The position numbers were made by a program, and so were the translations under genes. Below the pieces are notes generated by a model. That model saw only the letters and a list, made by a program, of their open reading frames with translations. It was not told the origin of the DNA and searched no databases. This document shows positions 30,805 to 39,661 of a DNA stretch of 64,000 nt, piece by piece (positions within the stretch are counted from its first letter, which is position 1; every line of letters starts with the position of its first letter). Origin of the DNA: Asticcacaulis excentricus (lineage in GTDB: Bacteria > Pseudomonadota > Alphaproteobacteria > Caulobacterales > Caulobacteraceae); the NCBI RefSeq assembly GCF_003966695.1, contig NZ_AP018827.1, forward strand, positions 2,088,501 through 2,152,500, given 5' to 3'.

Positions 30805-32223
30805 ATGATGACACGCCGGCAGATGCAATCGCTGATGAGCGCTTTTGGCCTGATGGTGGGAACGCGCGCACTGGCGGCCGACAGCCCGTTCCATGGACGC
30901 TGGACAGGCGTGCTGGCGGCAGGGGCGGTACGCCTGACCTTGCGGCTGGAGATCGACGCCAAGGGAGCGACCCTGTTCAGTGTCGATCAGGGCAATGCGC
31001 GCATTCCGGCCTCCCGCGTCGCCATTGAGGACGAGCGGATCAAGCTGGCCTTTGCCGCGATCAAGGCGACCTTCGAAGGGGTGCTTACGGACGATCACCA
31101 TATCGACGGCACCTTTACGCAGGGCGCCCCCCTGCCGCTGCGCTTCACCCGCGGCGAGGTGGCCGAAGCGACACCAGAGCCCGTCTATCCGCCGCTGACG
31201 CGCGAACTGCTGAACGACAAGCGACTGGCGGCCTATACGCCCGGTATGGCGGCCGCATGGTCACGTGGCACGCAAACTGAAATCTTCGCCGCCGGAGCCC
31301 GCTCCAGCGAAGACGAGATCGCCGTGCAGATGGAAGACCAATGGCATTGGGGCTCGATCACCAAGTCGATGACGGCGACCTTGTGCGCGCGTCTGGTCGA
31401 TGCCGCTGCGATCAAATGGACCACCAAAGTAGGCGAAGTGCTGGACGAGCGCGGCAGTCCCGTTCCGGCGGCCTATCGCGACGCCACCCTGCTGCATCTG
31501 CTGAGCCATCGTGCGGGGCTTCAGCCCAATCTCGACGGCATCAACGCGGTCTTCTACAGCCGTGACCCCCTGCCTGACCCGCGGGCGGAGCGGCGCAAAT
31601 GGGCGCTGGCGGCATTGAAACAGAAGCCGGTTGGCCCGGTTGGCGCGCAAAACGTCTATGCCAATAATGGCTATATCATCGCGGGGGCCATGCTGGAGCA
31701 ACTGAGCGGCAAAAGCTGGGAAACCCTCATCCAGACAGAGCTGTTCACGCCGCTTGGCATCACCAGTGCGGGCTTTGGCGCTCCGGGGCGTCCGGGTCAG
31801 ATGGATCAGCCTCTGGGCCACGCCGTCAATGGCCATAAGCGCAAACCCATGCCGGTCGGGCCGGGCCTGCCCACTGACAATCCCGTGGCTCTGGGCCCGG
31901 CGGGACGGGTGCATATGTCGATGGCGGACATGCTGCTCTATCTGCGCGCCCACCGGGATCGTCCGGCCAGCTTGCTTAAGCCTGAGAGCTGGGACGCGCT
32001 GCACACACCGCACTTCGGCGATGAGTATGCGCTGGGCTGGGTGGTGCGTCCGGATGGCGCCCTGTGGCACAACGGATCAAACACGATGTGGTACGGCGAG
32101 GTGCTGGTCGATGCGAAGGCGGGCACGGTGGCTGCGGCCTGCGCCAATGACGCCGCGCCGGACACCATGACCGCCGTAGGCTCGGTCCTGATGTCGGCGC
32201 GCGCGGCGGCTGGATCATTATGA
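30805..32223 (+). CDS. Exported serine hydrolase, class C beta-lactamase fold
   Basis: About 472 residues. The start at 30805 has GGGGAG 8 nt upstream. An N-terminal MMTRRQMQSLMSAFGLMVGTRALAAD is a signal peptide with a double-arginine-like start. A beta-barrel-like domain (residues 28-120) precedes the hydrolase. Catalytic motifs are S-I-T-K (Ser184, Lys187), Y-A-N (Tyr285) and H-N-G near residue 426. The fold covers esterases, D-aminopeptidases and AmpC-like enzymes; a true beta-lactamase role is not implied. A terminator stem overlaps the stop codon. Confidence 0.85.
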   Translation: MMTRRQMQSLMSAFGLMVGTRALAADSPFHGRWTGVLAAGAVRLTLRLEIDAKGATLFSVDQGNARIPASRVAIEDERIKLAFAAIKATFEGVLTDDHHIDGTFTQGAPLPLRFTRGEVAEATPEPVYPPLTRELLNDKRLAAYTPGMAAAWSRGTQTEIFAAGARSSEDEIAVQMEDQWHWGSITKSMTATLCARLVDAAAIKWTTKVGEVLDERGSPVPAAYRDATLLHLLSHRAGLQPNLDGINAVFYSRDPLPDPRAERRKWALAALKQKPVGPVGAQNVYANNGYIIAGAMLEQLSGKSWETLIQTELFTPLGITSAGFGAPGRPGQMDQPLGHAVNGHKRKPMPVGPGLPTDNPVALGPAGRVHMSMADMLLYLRAHRDRPASLLKPESWDALHTPHFGDEYALGWVVRPDGALWHNGSNTMWYGEVLVDAKAGTVAAACANDAAPDTMTAVGSVLMSARAAAGSL

Positions 32224-32243
32224 AGATAATGATCCAGCTTTTG
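32211..32243 (+). terminator. Terminator overlapping the hydrolase stop codon
   Basis: A perfect 11-bp stem (32211-32221 with 32226-32236) with a GAAG loop is followed by GCTTTTGTTT. The first arm lies inside the last codons, so the stop codon is part of the stem. Confidence 0.8.
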
Positions 32244-32302
32244 TTTAGCCCCTCGCCGGGCGGTGGCTGCGCCACCTTGGCCGCCGCCTCAATGGCGGCT
32301 TG

Positions 32303-32333
32303 AGCGGAATGATCCCGAAGAGATCATTCCGCT
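32303..32333. terminator. Hairpin between the convergent hydrolase and FKBP genes
   Basis: A perfect 12-bp stem (32303-32314 with 32322-32333) with a 7-nt loop lies 8 bp after the FKBP stop. No T run follows in either direction. Together with GGTGGC/GCCACC and GGCCGCC/GGCGGC arms at 32259-32300, this small gap is unusually rich in inverted repeats. Confidence 0.5.
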
Positions 32334-32340
32334 ATAGTGT

Positions 32341-32844
32341 TTACGGTTGAATGCCGATCAGTTGAATCTTGAAGACCAGCACGCTGTTGGGCGGGATGGG
32401 TCCGGCCCCGGTCTCGCCGTAGGCGAGTTGGGCCGGGACATAGAGTTCCCAGGTTTCGCCCGTCTTCATCTGAGGCACGGCGATCTTCCACGCTTCGACC
32501 AGACCATCGAGCGGCATGGCCGCGGGGACACCCCGGTCATAGCTGGAATCAAATACGGTGCCGTCGATTAGGCGGCCTTCGTAATGGATTTTCACCGTGT
32601 CGCGCACGGTGGGCTTGGGCGCATTGGGATCGGTCGCCGGGGTGATGACCTTATACAGCAGCCCCTTGGGCAGCTTCTGCACGCCAGGTTCCTTGGCCTT
32701 TTCCGCCAGGAAGGTTTCGCCCGCCTTGATATTGGCCTCTGCCGCCGCTTCGGCGGCCGGGTCGGTGCGGTTACAGGCCGTAAGCGAGACGGCCGACGCC
32801 AGCACCAAAGAAAGACAGACCGGTCTTATCCAATTCGAAACCAT
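32341..32844 (-). CDS. FKBP-type peptidyl-prolyl isomerase lipoprotein
   Basis: 167 residues. The lipobox SLTAC puts the lipidated cysteine at residue 24. A short helical segment (residues 30-55) precedes the FKBP domain, with TVKIHYEGRLIDGTVFDSSYDRG, LDGLVEAWKIAVPQMKTGETWELYVPAQLAYGE and PPNSVLVFKIQLIGI, the active-site framework of the family. It should be an envelope-anchored foldase. The start has GAGG 7 nt upstream. It lies 10 bp after the threonine ammonia-lyase gene on the same strand, so the two are probably co-transcribed. Confidence 0.9.
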   Translation of the reverse strand: MVSNWIRPVCLSLVLASAVSLTACNRTDPAAEAAAEANIKAGETFLAEKAKEPGVQKLPKGLLYKVITPATDPNAPKPTVRDTVKIHYEGRLIDGTVFDSSYDRGVPAAMPLDGLVEAWKIAVPQMKTGETWELYVPAQLAYGETGAGPIPPNSVLVFKIQLIGIQP

Positions 32845-32854
32845 TGCGTATCCT

Positions 32855-34057
32855 CTATTCCATTCTCAGCGCATAGCCCGTGGCGCGCAGGCCATCGGCG
32901 ATTTCATGGGCGTGGCGGGCGTCCTGCGTTTCCACCAGTATGTCGAACTCAGCCCCCTTGGCGGGCACGTCGAGCACCAGACGATTGTGCGCCACATCGA
33001 CGATGTTACCGCCCTTGCGCGAAATAACATCGGCCATCAGCGACAACATGCCCGGCCGATCGTCGCCCAGAATACGATAGGTGACCAGCCGCTTTTCGCG
33101 CACCAGCTCGCGTTGCAGCACCGAGGCCAGCAGGCGCATGTCGATATTGCCGCCACACAGGATCAGGCCGACCTTTTGCCCTTCGAACTTTTCCGGATAG
33201 CGCATGACGGCGGCCAGACCCGCGGCACCGGCCCCTTCGGCCACGGTCTTTTCGACATTGACGAAGGCGGCGATGGCGCGCTCAAAATCGGCCTCATCAA
33301 TGACCAGCACATCATCGATCAGTGGATTGGCGACGGCAAAGCTCAGTTCGCCCACATCGCGCACAGCAATGCCTTCGGCGATGGTCGAACCGCCCGTCGG
33401 CATGTTCAGGCCGCGCCGCTTGGCCGCGAATGAGGGGTACATGGCCGCTTCGACGCCGATGATCTTGATCCAGGGTTTCAGCGCCTTGGCCGCCGTCGCC
33501 ATACCGGCGATCAGCCCGCCGCCGCCGATCGGCACCAGTAGCACGTCGAGGTCCGGCACAGCCTCCAGCATTTCGATGGCCAGCGTCCCCTGTCCGGCCA
33601 TCACGTCGTAATCGTTGAACGGGTGCACATAGACGGCGCTGGCGTCCCGGCACAGGGTCTGCGCATGGGCCGAAGCATCGTCATAGGTCGCGCCTTCGAT
33701 GACCACGCGCGCCCCATAGGCTTGAGTCTTCTGTACTTTCACAAAGGGGGTGCCGTGCGGCATGACGATGGTGGCGGGGATGCCGAGCCGCTGGGCATGG
33801 TAGGCGATGCCCTGAGCGTGATTGCCGGCCGAGGCCGCATAGACGCCGCGCGCGCGTTCCTCAGCGCTGAGCGTCGCCAGCTTATTGAGCGCGCCGCGTT
33901 CCTTGAAGGCCGAGGTATATTGCTGGTTCTCGTACTTGATCCACAACTGGCTGCGCGTCAGCGCGCTCAGCTTCTGCGAAAAGGCGCAGGGGGTTTCGAC
34001 GATATGACCCTTTAACCGACCGGCGGCGGCTTGGATCGTTTCTAGATTGAGGCTCAT
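32855..34057 (-). CDS. ilvA: Threonine ammonia-lyase (biosynthetic/catabolic, with ACT domain)
   Basis: About 400 residues. It deaminates threonine to 2-oxobutanoate. The PLP lysine is in SAFKERGALNKL (near residue 52), ASAGNHAQGIAYHA binds the phosphate, and PIGGGGLIAGM is the glycine loop. A C-terminal ACT-like domain (residues 325-400, RILGDDRPGMLSLMADVI) suggests feedback by isoleucine or another amino acid. I choose the start at MSLNLETIQ. In-frame upstream starts at 34090 and 34120 exist, but their extra residues look unlike homologues. Confidence 0.9.
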   Translation of the reverse strand: MSLNLETIQAAAGRLKGHIVETPCAFSQKLSALTRSQLWIKYENQQYTSAFKERGALNKLATLSAEERARGVYAASAGNHAQGIAYHAQRLGIPATIVMPHGTPFVKVQKTQAYGARVVIEGATYDDASAHAQTLCRDASAVYVHPFNDYDVMAGQGTLAIEMLEAVPDLDVLLVPIGGGGLIAGMATAAKALKPWIKIIGVEAAMYPSFAAKRRGLNMPTGGSTIAEGIAVRDVGELSFAVANPLIDDVLVIDEADFERAIAAFVNVEKTVAEGAGAAGLAAVMRYPEKFEGQKVGLILCGGNIDMRLLASVLQRELVREKRLVTYRILGDDRPGMLSLMADVISRKGGNIVDVAHNRLVLDVPAKGAEFDILVETQDARHAHEIADGLRATGYALRME

Positions 34058-34298
34058 GACGGACACACACGATGACAGGTGTGTTCCCATATCAGACCCA
34101 TCCCCCGGAACCCAAGTCAAAAAGGGGGTTATGGCTGGGTAAATGCCGTTATAAGTTTCAAATGAGACTATTATTTCAAATCTGAAGATCGTCAGTGTCG
34201 CATATTATCAAATTTACGCGCATTTGCTGAAATGAGGTGTGTTGGTTTTTCCAAAAAGCGCCTATATCGGCTCATAGCGTTCATCGCGTGAGGCAAAA

Positions 34299-36338
34299 AT
34301 GGCAAATTCCGGCAAAAACTTTTATTCGCCCGCTTCGCATGGTTTTGTGCGGATCGCCTGTGCGACGCCCGATGTGCACATTGCCGACCCCAGGGCGAAC
34401 CTGTCCGAGCACGTGCAACTGGCGCACAAGGCTGATGCAGCCGGGGCGGATGTCGTCCTGTTTCCCGAATTAAGCCTGACCGGCTACACGCTTGAGGACC
34501 TCTTCCTGCAACAGACGCTTCAGGACGCGGCGAAGGCGGCTCTGGAGGCCCTGATTGCCGCCTCGCAAGACTGGCGCGCCATTGTCGTCTGTGGGGTGCC
34601 GTTGTGGATCGAAGGCGCGCTGTATAATTGCGCGGCGGTGATTCAGGGAGGCGCGCTGCTGGGGCTGGTGCCCAAGACCTTTCTGCCCAACTATCGTGAG
34701 TTTTATGAGAAGCGCTGGTTCGCCAGCGGTCACGCGCTGAATACCCGACTCGAAATCGGCGGTGTGACGGTGCCGGTGACCAGCCATCAGGTGTTTCAGG
34801 CGCGCGGTGATGCGGGTTTCACACTGGGCGTCGAAATCTGCGAGGACATGTGGTCACCGGACACGCCTTCGACGCGGTTGGCGTTGGCCGGGGCGACGGT
34901 GATCGTCAACCTGTCGGCTTCGCCTGTGACGGTGGGTAAGTCGCGGGTACGCAAGCGTATCTGCGAGGCAACCTCTGAGCGCCTGATGTGCGCCTATGCC
35001 TTCAGCGCATCCGGGCCTGGGGAATCGACCACTGACCTCGCCTGGGATGGGCAATCACTGGTTTATGAGTTGGGGACGCTGTTGGCCGAAGGGGAACGCT
35101 TCGCCAGCGATACCCTGACTTTCGCCGATGTCGATGTGGAGCGCATTGCACAGGAGCGCCTGCGCACGGCGACCTTCGGTGATGCGCAGCGGATCAGTGC
35201 GACGGGATCGGTACAAACCTGTCTGTTCGATCATAAGCCGCATACCCTGACTGACTTTTATCGCACGGTGGATCGCTTTCCTTACGTGCCTAATGACCGC
35301 GACCGTCTGGACGAAGACTGTTTCGAGGCCTTCAATATACAGGTGCACGGTCTGATGCGTCGCATTGAGAGCACGCAATCGGAAAGCGTCGTCATCGGCG
35401 TGTCGGGCGGGCTCGACTCCACCCATGCCCTGATCGTGGCATGCAAGGCCTTTGACCGTCTGGGGCGGCCGCGCTCGCGAATTCGGGGCTACACTATGCC
35501 GGGCTTCGGTACGACGTCGGGCTCGAAATCCGACGCACATAAGCTGATGCGCGCCCTTGGCGTCACGGCCGAAGAAATCGACATTCGACCCGCCTCAAAA
35601 CGTATGCTGATGGATATTGGTCACCCCTATGGTCAGGGTGAGCTTGTCTATGATGTGGTGTTTGAAAACGTACAGGCCGGCTTGCGTACCGACTTCCTGT
35701 TCCGGCTGGCCGGTCAGCATCGCGGGTTTGTTGTGGGCACAGGGGACTTATCCGAGTTGGCGCTCGGCTGGTGCACCTATGGTGTGGGTGACCATATGAG
35801 CCACTACAATGTCAATTGTGGTGCGCCTAAGACCCTGATTCAGCACCTGATCCGCTGGGCCGCGCGCACCGAGTTTGATGCAAAGGCCGCGCGTGTGCTG
35901 CGCTCGGTCTTGGAGCGTGAGATTTCGCCGGAACTGGTGCCGGTCCAGAATGGTCAGGCTCAGCGCACCGAAGACAAGGTCGGCCCCTATCCGCTACAGG
36001 ACTTCACCCTCTACTATCTGACGCGCTATGGCCTGAAGCCCTCCAAGATCGCCTTCCTCCAGTATCAGGCGTGGAAGGATGGGGCCGCCGGCGACTGGCC
36101 ACCCGACTATCCGCAAGCCGACCGCCGCGCCTATGGCATCGCGGAGATACGCACGTGGATGGAGGTCTTCCTGTTCCGCTTTTTCACGATTTCGCAATTC
36201 AAGCGCTCGGCCGTGCCCAATGGTCCGAAACTGATCTCCGGCGGGGCTCTGAGCCCGCGGGGTGACTGGCGCGCCCCATCGGATTCCACCGCTACCCTGT
36301 GGCTGGAGGAGTTGAGGGCGAACGTGCCCTCCGAATAG
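34299..36338 (+). CDS. nadE: Glutamine-dependent NAD+ synthetase
   Basis: 679 residues. It makes NAD+ from deamido-NAD, using ammonia released from glutamine. The N-terminal nitrilase-type glutaminase has the catalytic triad Glu57 (FPELSLTGYT), Lys126 (VPKTFLPNYREFYEKRWF) and Cys181 (EICEDMW). The ATP-pyrophosphatase domain has the PP-loop SGGLDS at residues 369-374, and GTGDLSELALGWCTYGVGDHM follows. The length fits the long two-domain form. The 180-bp upstream region shows repeated TTTCAAAT words but no clear riboswitch. The NadM-Nudix gene 1.7 kb downstream is in the same pathway. Confidence 0.96.
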   Translation: MANSGKNFYSPASHGFVRIACATPDVHIADPRANLSEHVQLAHKADAAGADVVLFPELSLTGYTLEDLFLQQTLQDAAKAALEALIAASQDWRAIVVCGVPLWIEGALYNCAAVIQGGALLGLVPKTFLPNYREFYEKRWFASGHALNTRLEIGGVTVPVTSHQVFQARGDAGFTLGVEICEDMWSPDTPSTRLALAGATVIVNLSASPVTVGKSRVRKRICEATSERLMCAYAFSASGPGESTTDLAWDGQSLVYELGTLLAEGERFASDTLTFADVDVERIAQERLRTATFGDAQRISATGSVQTCLFDHKPHTLTDFYRTVDRFPYVPNDRDRLDEDCFEAFNIQVHGLMRRIESTQSESVVIGVSGGLDSTHALIVACKAFDRLGRPRSRIRGYTMPGFGTTSGSKSDAHKLMRALGVTAEEIDIRPASKRMLMDIGHPYGQGELVYDVVFENVQAGLRTDFLFRLAGQHRGFVVGTGDLSELALGWCTYGVGDHMSHYNVNCGAPKTLIQHLIRWAARTEFDAKAARVLRSVLEREISPELVPVQNGQAQRTEDKVGPYPLQDFTLYYLTRYGLKPSKIAFLQYQAWKDGAAGDWPPDYPQADRRAYGIAEIRTWMEVFLFRFFTISQFKRSAVPNGPKLISGGALSPRGDWRAPSDSTATLWLEELRANVPSE

Positions 36339-36389
36339 TTTGCATCGAACGCACTCTGTATATATAATGCGTATATCCAAGAGGCTGTT

Positions 36390-36611
36390 ATGACCCAGAC
36401 CACGCTGTTCCAGTCCAACCGCACACAGGCCGTCCGTTTGCCGAAGGATGTCGCCTTTCCGGAGGGCGTTCGCGAAGTCACCATCCTGCGTGAAGGCCAG
36501 CGTCGGATTATCGTACCCGCCAATGCCGTCTGGGACGATTTCTTTGCGGCGAAAGGCATAGAGTTGTCGGAACGCGAGCAGCCATCGCTTCAAACGCGCG
36601 AAAGCTTTTGA
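36390..36611 (+). CDS. vapB: VapB-type antitoxin
   Basis: 73 residues. The N-terminal half (TTLFQSNRTQAVRLPKDVAFPEGVREV) is an AbrB/SpoVT swapped-hairpin DNA-binding domain of the VapB group; the C-terminal tail (DFFAAKGIELSEREQP) should wrap the toxin. Its stop overlaps the vapC start by one base (TGATG), so the two are translationally coupled. VapB normally represses its own promoter with VapC. Confidence 0.9.
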   Translation: MTQTTLFQSNRTQAVRLPKDVAFPEGVREVTILREGQRRIIVPANAVWDDFFAAKGIELSEREQPSLQTRESF

Positions 36612-37015
36612 TGCTGCGTTATATGCTCGATACCAATCTGTGTATCCGCGTGCTGCGTGATCGACCCGCGGCCTTGCGCGAGCGTTTCAATGCCGAAGCC
36701 GCGGGCATGTGTCTCTCGACCATCGTTCTGAACGAGCTTTTGTATGGGGCGGCGAAATCTGCCCGTCCGCTGGACCATCGTCAGGCGGTGGAAAATTTCG
36801 CCAGCCGCCTCGACGTTCTGCCGTTTGATGCCGTTGCCGCTGATCATGCCGCAGATATCCGTGCGGTTCTGGAACGGCAGGGGCGCATGATCGGCGGGTA
36901 TGATGTGCTGATCGCCGGTCACGCCCGCAGTCGCGGCCTGATCGTGGTCACGGGCAATCTGGGTGAGTTTCGCCGGGTTGACGGACTGCGCTGTGAAGAC
37001 TGGCTCGCGGATTAG
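36611..37015 (+). CDS. vapC: VapC PIN-domain RNase toxin
   Basis: 134 residues with the PIN-domain acidic set: Asp7 (YMLDTNLCIRVL), Glu42 (LNELLYGAAKS) and Asp98 (GGYDVLIAGHA). The fourth position is in VVTGNLGEFRRV (Asn116), as in many VapC of this group. Such toxins cut initiator tRNA or rRNA and stall growth until VapB is restored. It ends with a 4-bp overlap with the convergent carbonic anhydrase gene. Confidence 0.92.
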   Translation: MLRYMLDTNLCIRVLRDRPAALRERFNAEAAGMCLSTIVLNELLYGAAKSARPLDHRQAVENFASRLDVLPFDAVAADHAADIRAVLERQGRMIGGYDVLIAGHARSRGLIVVTGNLGEFRRVDGLRCEDWLAD

Positions 37016-37632
37016 ATTCCGAACAGGCGCTCGCGTTCGGCCAGATTGCGCACCGAGATATTCATATCGGTGACCAGACCATTGGCGATGGAATAGACCC
37101 AGCCGTGGATGGACAGGGGCTGGCCTTCGCGCCAAGCATGGAGGATGATCGGGTTGGTGGCGACATTGCGCACCTGAGCGATCACGTTCAGCTCGCACAG
37201 ACGATCGACGCGCGATTCCTGATTATCGCAGGCCTCCAGCTCATGCCGGTGCTCGTGAGCGACGTCGCGGATCGGGGACAGCCAGTGGTCGATCAGGCCG
37301 TGATCGGTGGATTCAATCGCCGCCCGCACCCCTCCGCAGCCATAATGGCCGACGACCAGTACGTGTTTGATTTTCAGGACATTGACCGCGTATTGCAGGA
37401 CGCTGAGATAGTTGGCGTCCTGTTGCGGGGCCAGATTGGCGACATTGCGGTGCACGAACAGTTCGCCCGGATCGAGATCGACGATTTCATTGGCCGGCAC
37501 ACGCGAGTCGGAACAGCCGATCCACAGATATTCGGGATGCTGCTGACGCACCAGACGCGAGAAGAAGTCCGGATCGACGCGGGTTTTTTCGCGCGACCAG
37601 CGGCGGTTATTCTCGATCAGGTTCTCAACCAT
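37012..37632 (-). CDS. Beta-class carbonic anhydrase
   Basis: 206 residues from the ATG at 37632, which has GAGG 5 nt upstream; the ATG at 37647 has none. Zinc ligands are visible as CSDSR (Cys, with the Asp-Arg dyad), and as HYGCGG (His and Cys) near residue 100. This hydrates carbon dioxide to bicarbonate for carboxylases and pH control. Length and motifs fit the Can/CynT group. It stands alone between vapC and a small membrane gene. Confidence 0.94.
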   Translation of the reverse strand: MVENLIENNRRWSREKTRVDPDFFSRLVRQQHPEYLWIGCSDSRVPANEIVDLDPGELFVHRNVANLAPQQDANYLSVLQYAVNVLKIKHVLVVGHYGCGGVRAAIESTDHGLIDHWLSPIRDVAHEHRHELEACDNQESRVDRLCELNVIAQVRNVATNPIILHAWREGQPLSIHGWVYSIANGLVTDMNISVRNLAERERLFGI

Positions 37633-37704
37633 GCCAGCCTCTTTCATATGATTTTGGGCGGCTTAAACGGCAGTTGTGCCGTTGGGTCAATACTTTTTAT
37701 TTTT

Positions 37705-37908
37705 TCAGCCCTGGCCGACAAATGGGGCAACGAACAGCCAGATGGCTTTCAGCCCGGCATCAAGCTTCTGACCCGCCCCGGCAAAGGAACCGGTGTAGAA
37801 ATAAAGGATCAGGACCAGAGCCCCCATCAGGCCCAGAACGGTTTCCAGCGCGGCAATCAGCCATTTCAGCGGCTCGATACGTGTCGTTGCCTTATAGGTG
37901 TCCTGCAT
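37705..37908 (-). CDS. Small single-domain membrane protein
   Basis: 67 residues from the ATG at 37908, preceded by a perfect GGAGG 6 nt upstream. One hydrophobic helix (LIAALETVLGLMGALVLILYFYTG, residues 17-40) and a second, weaker one near the end (GLKAIWLFVAPFVG) give a small integral membrane protein. No family is recognised. It is divergent from the NadM-Nudix gene across a 100-bp gap with a palindrome. Confidence 0.7.
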   Translation of the reverse strand: MQDTYKATTRIEPLKWLIAALETVLGLMGALVLILYFYTGSFAGAGQKLDAGLKAIWLFVAPFVGQG

Positions 37909-37926
37909 GTCACGCCTCCCCGCCCG

Positions 37927-37942
37927 AATGGTTAATACCATT
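37927..37942. promoter_or_regulatory. Palindromic operator candidate before nadM-nudix
   Basis: AATGGT and ACCATT arms with a TAAT spacer form a perfect inverted repeat in the divergent promoter region (37909-38008). It could bind a dimeric regulator of either gene. Confidence 0.3.
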
Positions 37943-38008
37943 AATCAGGGAAAGGAAACTGACAAGTCTTTTTGTGTTGGCTATGGTCGTGCCAATGGAG
38001 AGGCAGAC

Positions 38009-38971
38009 ATGACGAAAAGCGCATCTTTACGACTGGCTGTGGGGCGGTTTCATCCGCTATCGGATGACCATGTACGGGCGCTTGAAGACTGGCGCGGTGA
38101 GGGCAATCTGATCGTCGTTGTCGTTGGTGCCCATATGCCGCGTTCCAGCCGCTATCCGTTTACGGCGGAAGAACAGGTTGTCATGTTGCAATCAGTGGGG
38201 TTTGAAGCCGTGGCCATCGAAGACGCGCTGTTGCCGGCAGAGCGGGTGGTGCAATTGACGGCTATCGGCGAAAACGCACCTCTCCTGTCTTTCGATGCGG
38301 GTTATGGCGATGAATTGCAGGGTCTTTGGGTGAGTGAGTTAACTCTTGCCGATCCTGAAATATCACAGAAGACAGCGGTCCAGCGTGCCGCATGGCTGAA
38401 CGGAGACACCTTCATCGATGTCGGTGAGCAGGTTCGTCGGGTGATGGACAGGGTGCTGGATGCCGACACCTACCGCGCCCTGGCGGAGGAACACGCCTAT
38501 ATCGAAGCCTATCACCAAAGCTGGTCCGTCGCCCCCTATCCGCCGGTGCATGTGACGGTCGATGCGCTGATCCGCAAAGATGATCGTGTCCTTCTGATAA
38601 AGCGCGGCGGACTGCCGGGGCGCGGACAGTGGGCCTTACCCGGCGGCTTTCTCGACCCACATGAAACCGTGTTTGCCGCGGCCTTGCGCGAGTTACAAGA
38701 GGAGACGGGTCTGTCTTTGTCAGAGAGGCAAGCTCTTCAGCGCCTTAAAGGCCAGCGCGTCTTTGATCAACCGGAACGTAGCGCGCGCGGCCGCACCATC
38801 AGCCATGTGTTTTATTTTGATCTCAGCGGCATGGATTTGCCCGCACTCGAAGCCGGAGACGATGCGGCAGCACTGAAATGGACCGGCGTAGACTGCGCTT
38901 TGAAAATGCGCGCCCACATGTTCGAGGACCATTATCTGATGTTGCATCATTTCCTCTCCACAGACGCCTGA
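38009..38971 (+). CDS. NadM-like nucleotidyltransferase / Nudix hydrolase fusion
   Basis: 320 residues in the layout of bifunctional NadM-Nudix proteins (NMN adenylyltransferase plus ADP-ribose pyrophosphatase). The Nudix box at residues 213-235 is perfect: G213, E219, R227-E228 and E231-E232 all fit. In the N-terminal domain the nucleotidyltransferase motif is altered: GRFHPLSDDH (residues 12-21) has Ser where the first His of HxGH should be, and the C-terminal ISxTxxR motif reads ISQKTAVQRAAW. The first domain may therefore bind nucleotide without catalysis. The start at 38009 has an AGAGG site. A role in NAD turnover or regulation is inferred. Confidence 0.82.
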   Translation: MTKSASLRLAVGRFHPLSDDHVRALEDWRGEGNLIVVVVGAHMPRSSRYPFTAEEQVVMLQSVGFEAVAIEDALLPAERVVQLTAIGENAPLLSFDAGYGDELQGLWVSELTLADPEISQKTAVQRAAWLNGDTFIDVGEQVRRVMDRVLDADTYRALAEEHAYIEAYHQSWSVAPYPPVHVTVDALIRKDDRVLLIKRGGLPGRGQWALPGGFLDPHETVFAAALRELQEETGLSLSERQALQRLKGQRVFDQPERSARGRTISHVFYFDLSGMDLPALEAGDDAAALKWTGVDCALKMRAHMFEDHYLMLHHFLSTDA

Positions 38972-39054
38972 GGTGAAGCGCTGATTTGCGGTGAAGCTTA
39001 GACAGCGCGTGTGTACACTATTATTGATTCGTAAGGTGTCAGGAGGCGGTTGAG

Positions 39055-39657
39055 ATGTATGGCCGGTTGACGGTGATTTGCGGCCCGATGTTTGCCGGCA
39101 AGACGACCGAGCTTTTGAAGCGCATCCTGTGGGCGCGTAACGGCGAAGGCAAGGATGTGCTGGTCGTCAAGACGGCGTTCGATGTGCGCTATTCGCGCAC
39201 CGAGGTGATTACACATGATGGTCTGGCGGCTGAAGCTGTGGTCCTTCACGCCTTTTCCGATATCGAGCCACGCTTTCGTGAAGCCCATCTGGTGTGCTTC
39301 GATGAAGTGCAGTTCTTTCAGGATATGGACCGTGATGTTGTTGAAGTCGTGAAATGCCTGTTGGAATCGGGCACAGATGTGGTGGCGGCCGGGCTCGATA
39401 CCAACTGGAAGGGTGAGGCTTTTGCGGTTACCGGGTTGCTGATGGCCATGGCCGATGAGGTCGTGAAACTGCGCTCGCATTGCGCCGTCTGTGGGCAACC
39501 GGCTCATAAAACCTTCAAAAAGGTTGAAGACGAGGCAGAGATACAACTGGGGCATAATGATATTTATGAGCCCAGGTGCAATCGGCACTGGTTCTCTGAG
39601 TTGCAACAGATAGCCAGACGTGAGGCGCTGATAACGCCGAACAAAGCGGAGGTTTGA
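39055..39657 (+). CDS. tdk: Thymidine kinase
   Basis: 200 residues of the type II (TK1-like) thymidine kinase that salvages thymidine to dTMP. The P-loop GPMFAGKTTELLKR is at residues 10-23. FDEVQFF holds the catalytic and magnesium residues. The zinc site is CAVCGQPAHKT with a later CNRHW. AGGAGG lies upstream of the ATG. The gene is followed after 4 bp by a PLP dehydratase gene, so the two are co-transcribed, although their functions do not obviously link. Confidence 0.96.
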   Translation: MYGRLTVICGPMFAGKTTELLKRILWARNGEGKDVLVVKTAFDVRYSRTEVITHDGLAAEAVVLHAFSDIEPRFREAHLVCFDEVQFFQDMDRDVVEVVKCLLESGTDVVAAGLDTNWKGEAFAVTGLLMAMADEVVKLRSHCAVCGQPAHKTFKKVEDEAEIQLGHNDIYEPRCNRHWFSELQQIARREALITPNKAEV

Positions 39658-39661
39658 GCCC

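Noticed and set aside
30805-32223. A beta-lactamase resistance gene.
   Set aside because: SxxK, YxN and HxG motifs are shared by many esterases and peptidases, and the extra N-terminal domain is not that of AmpC.
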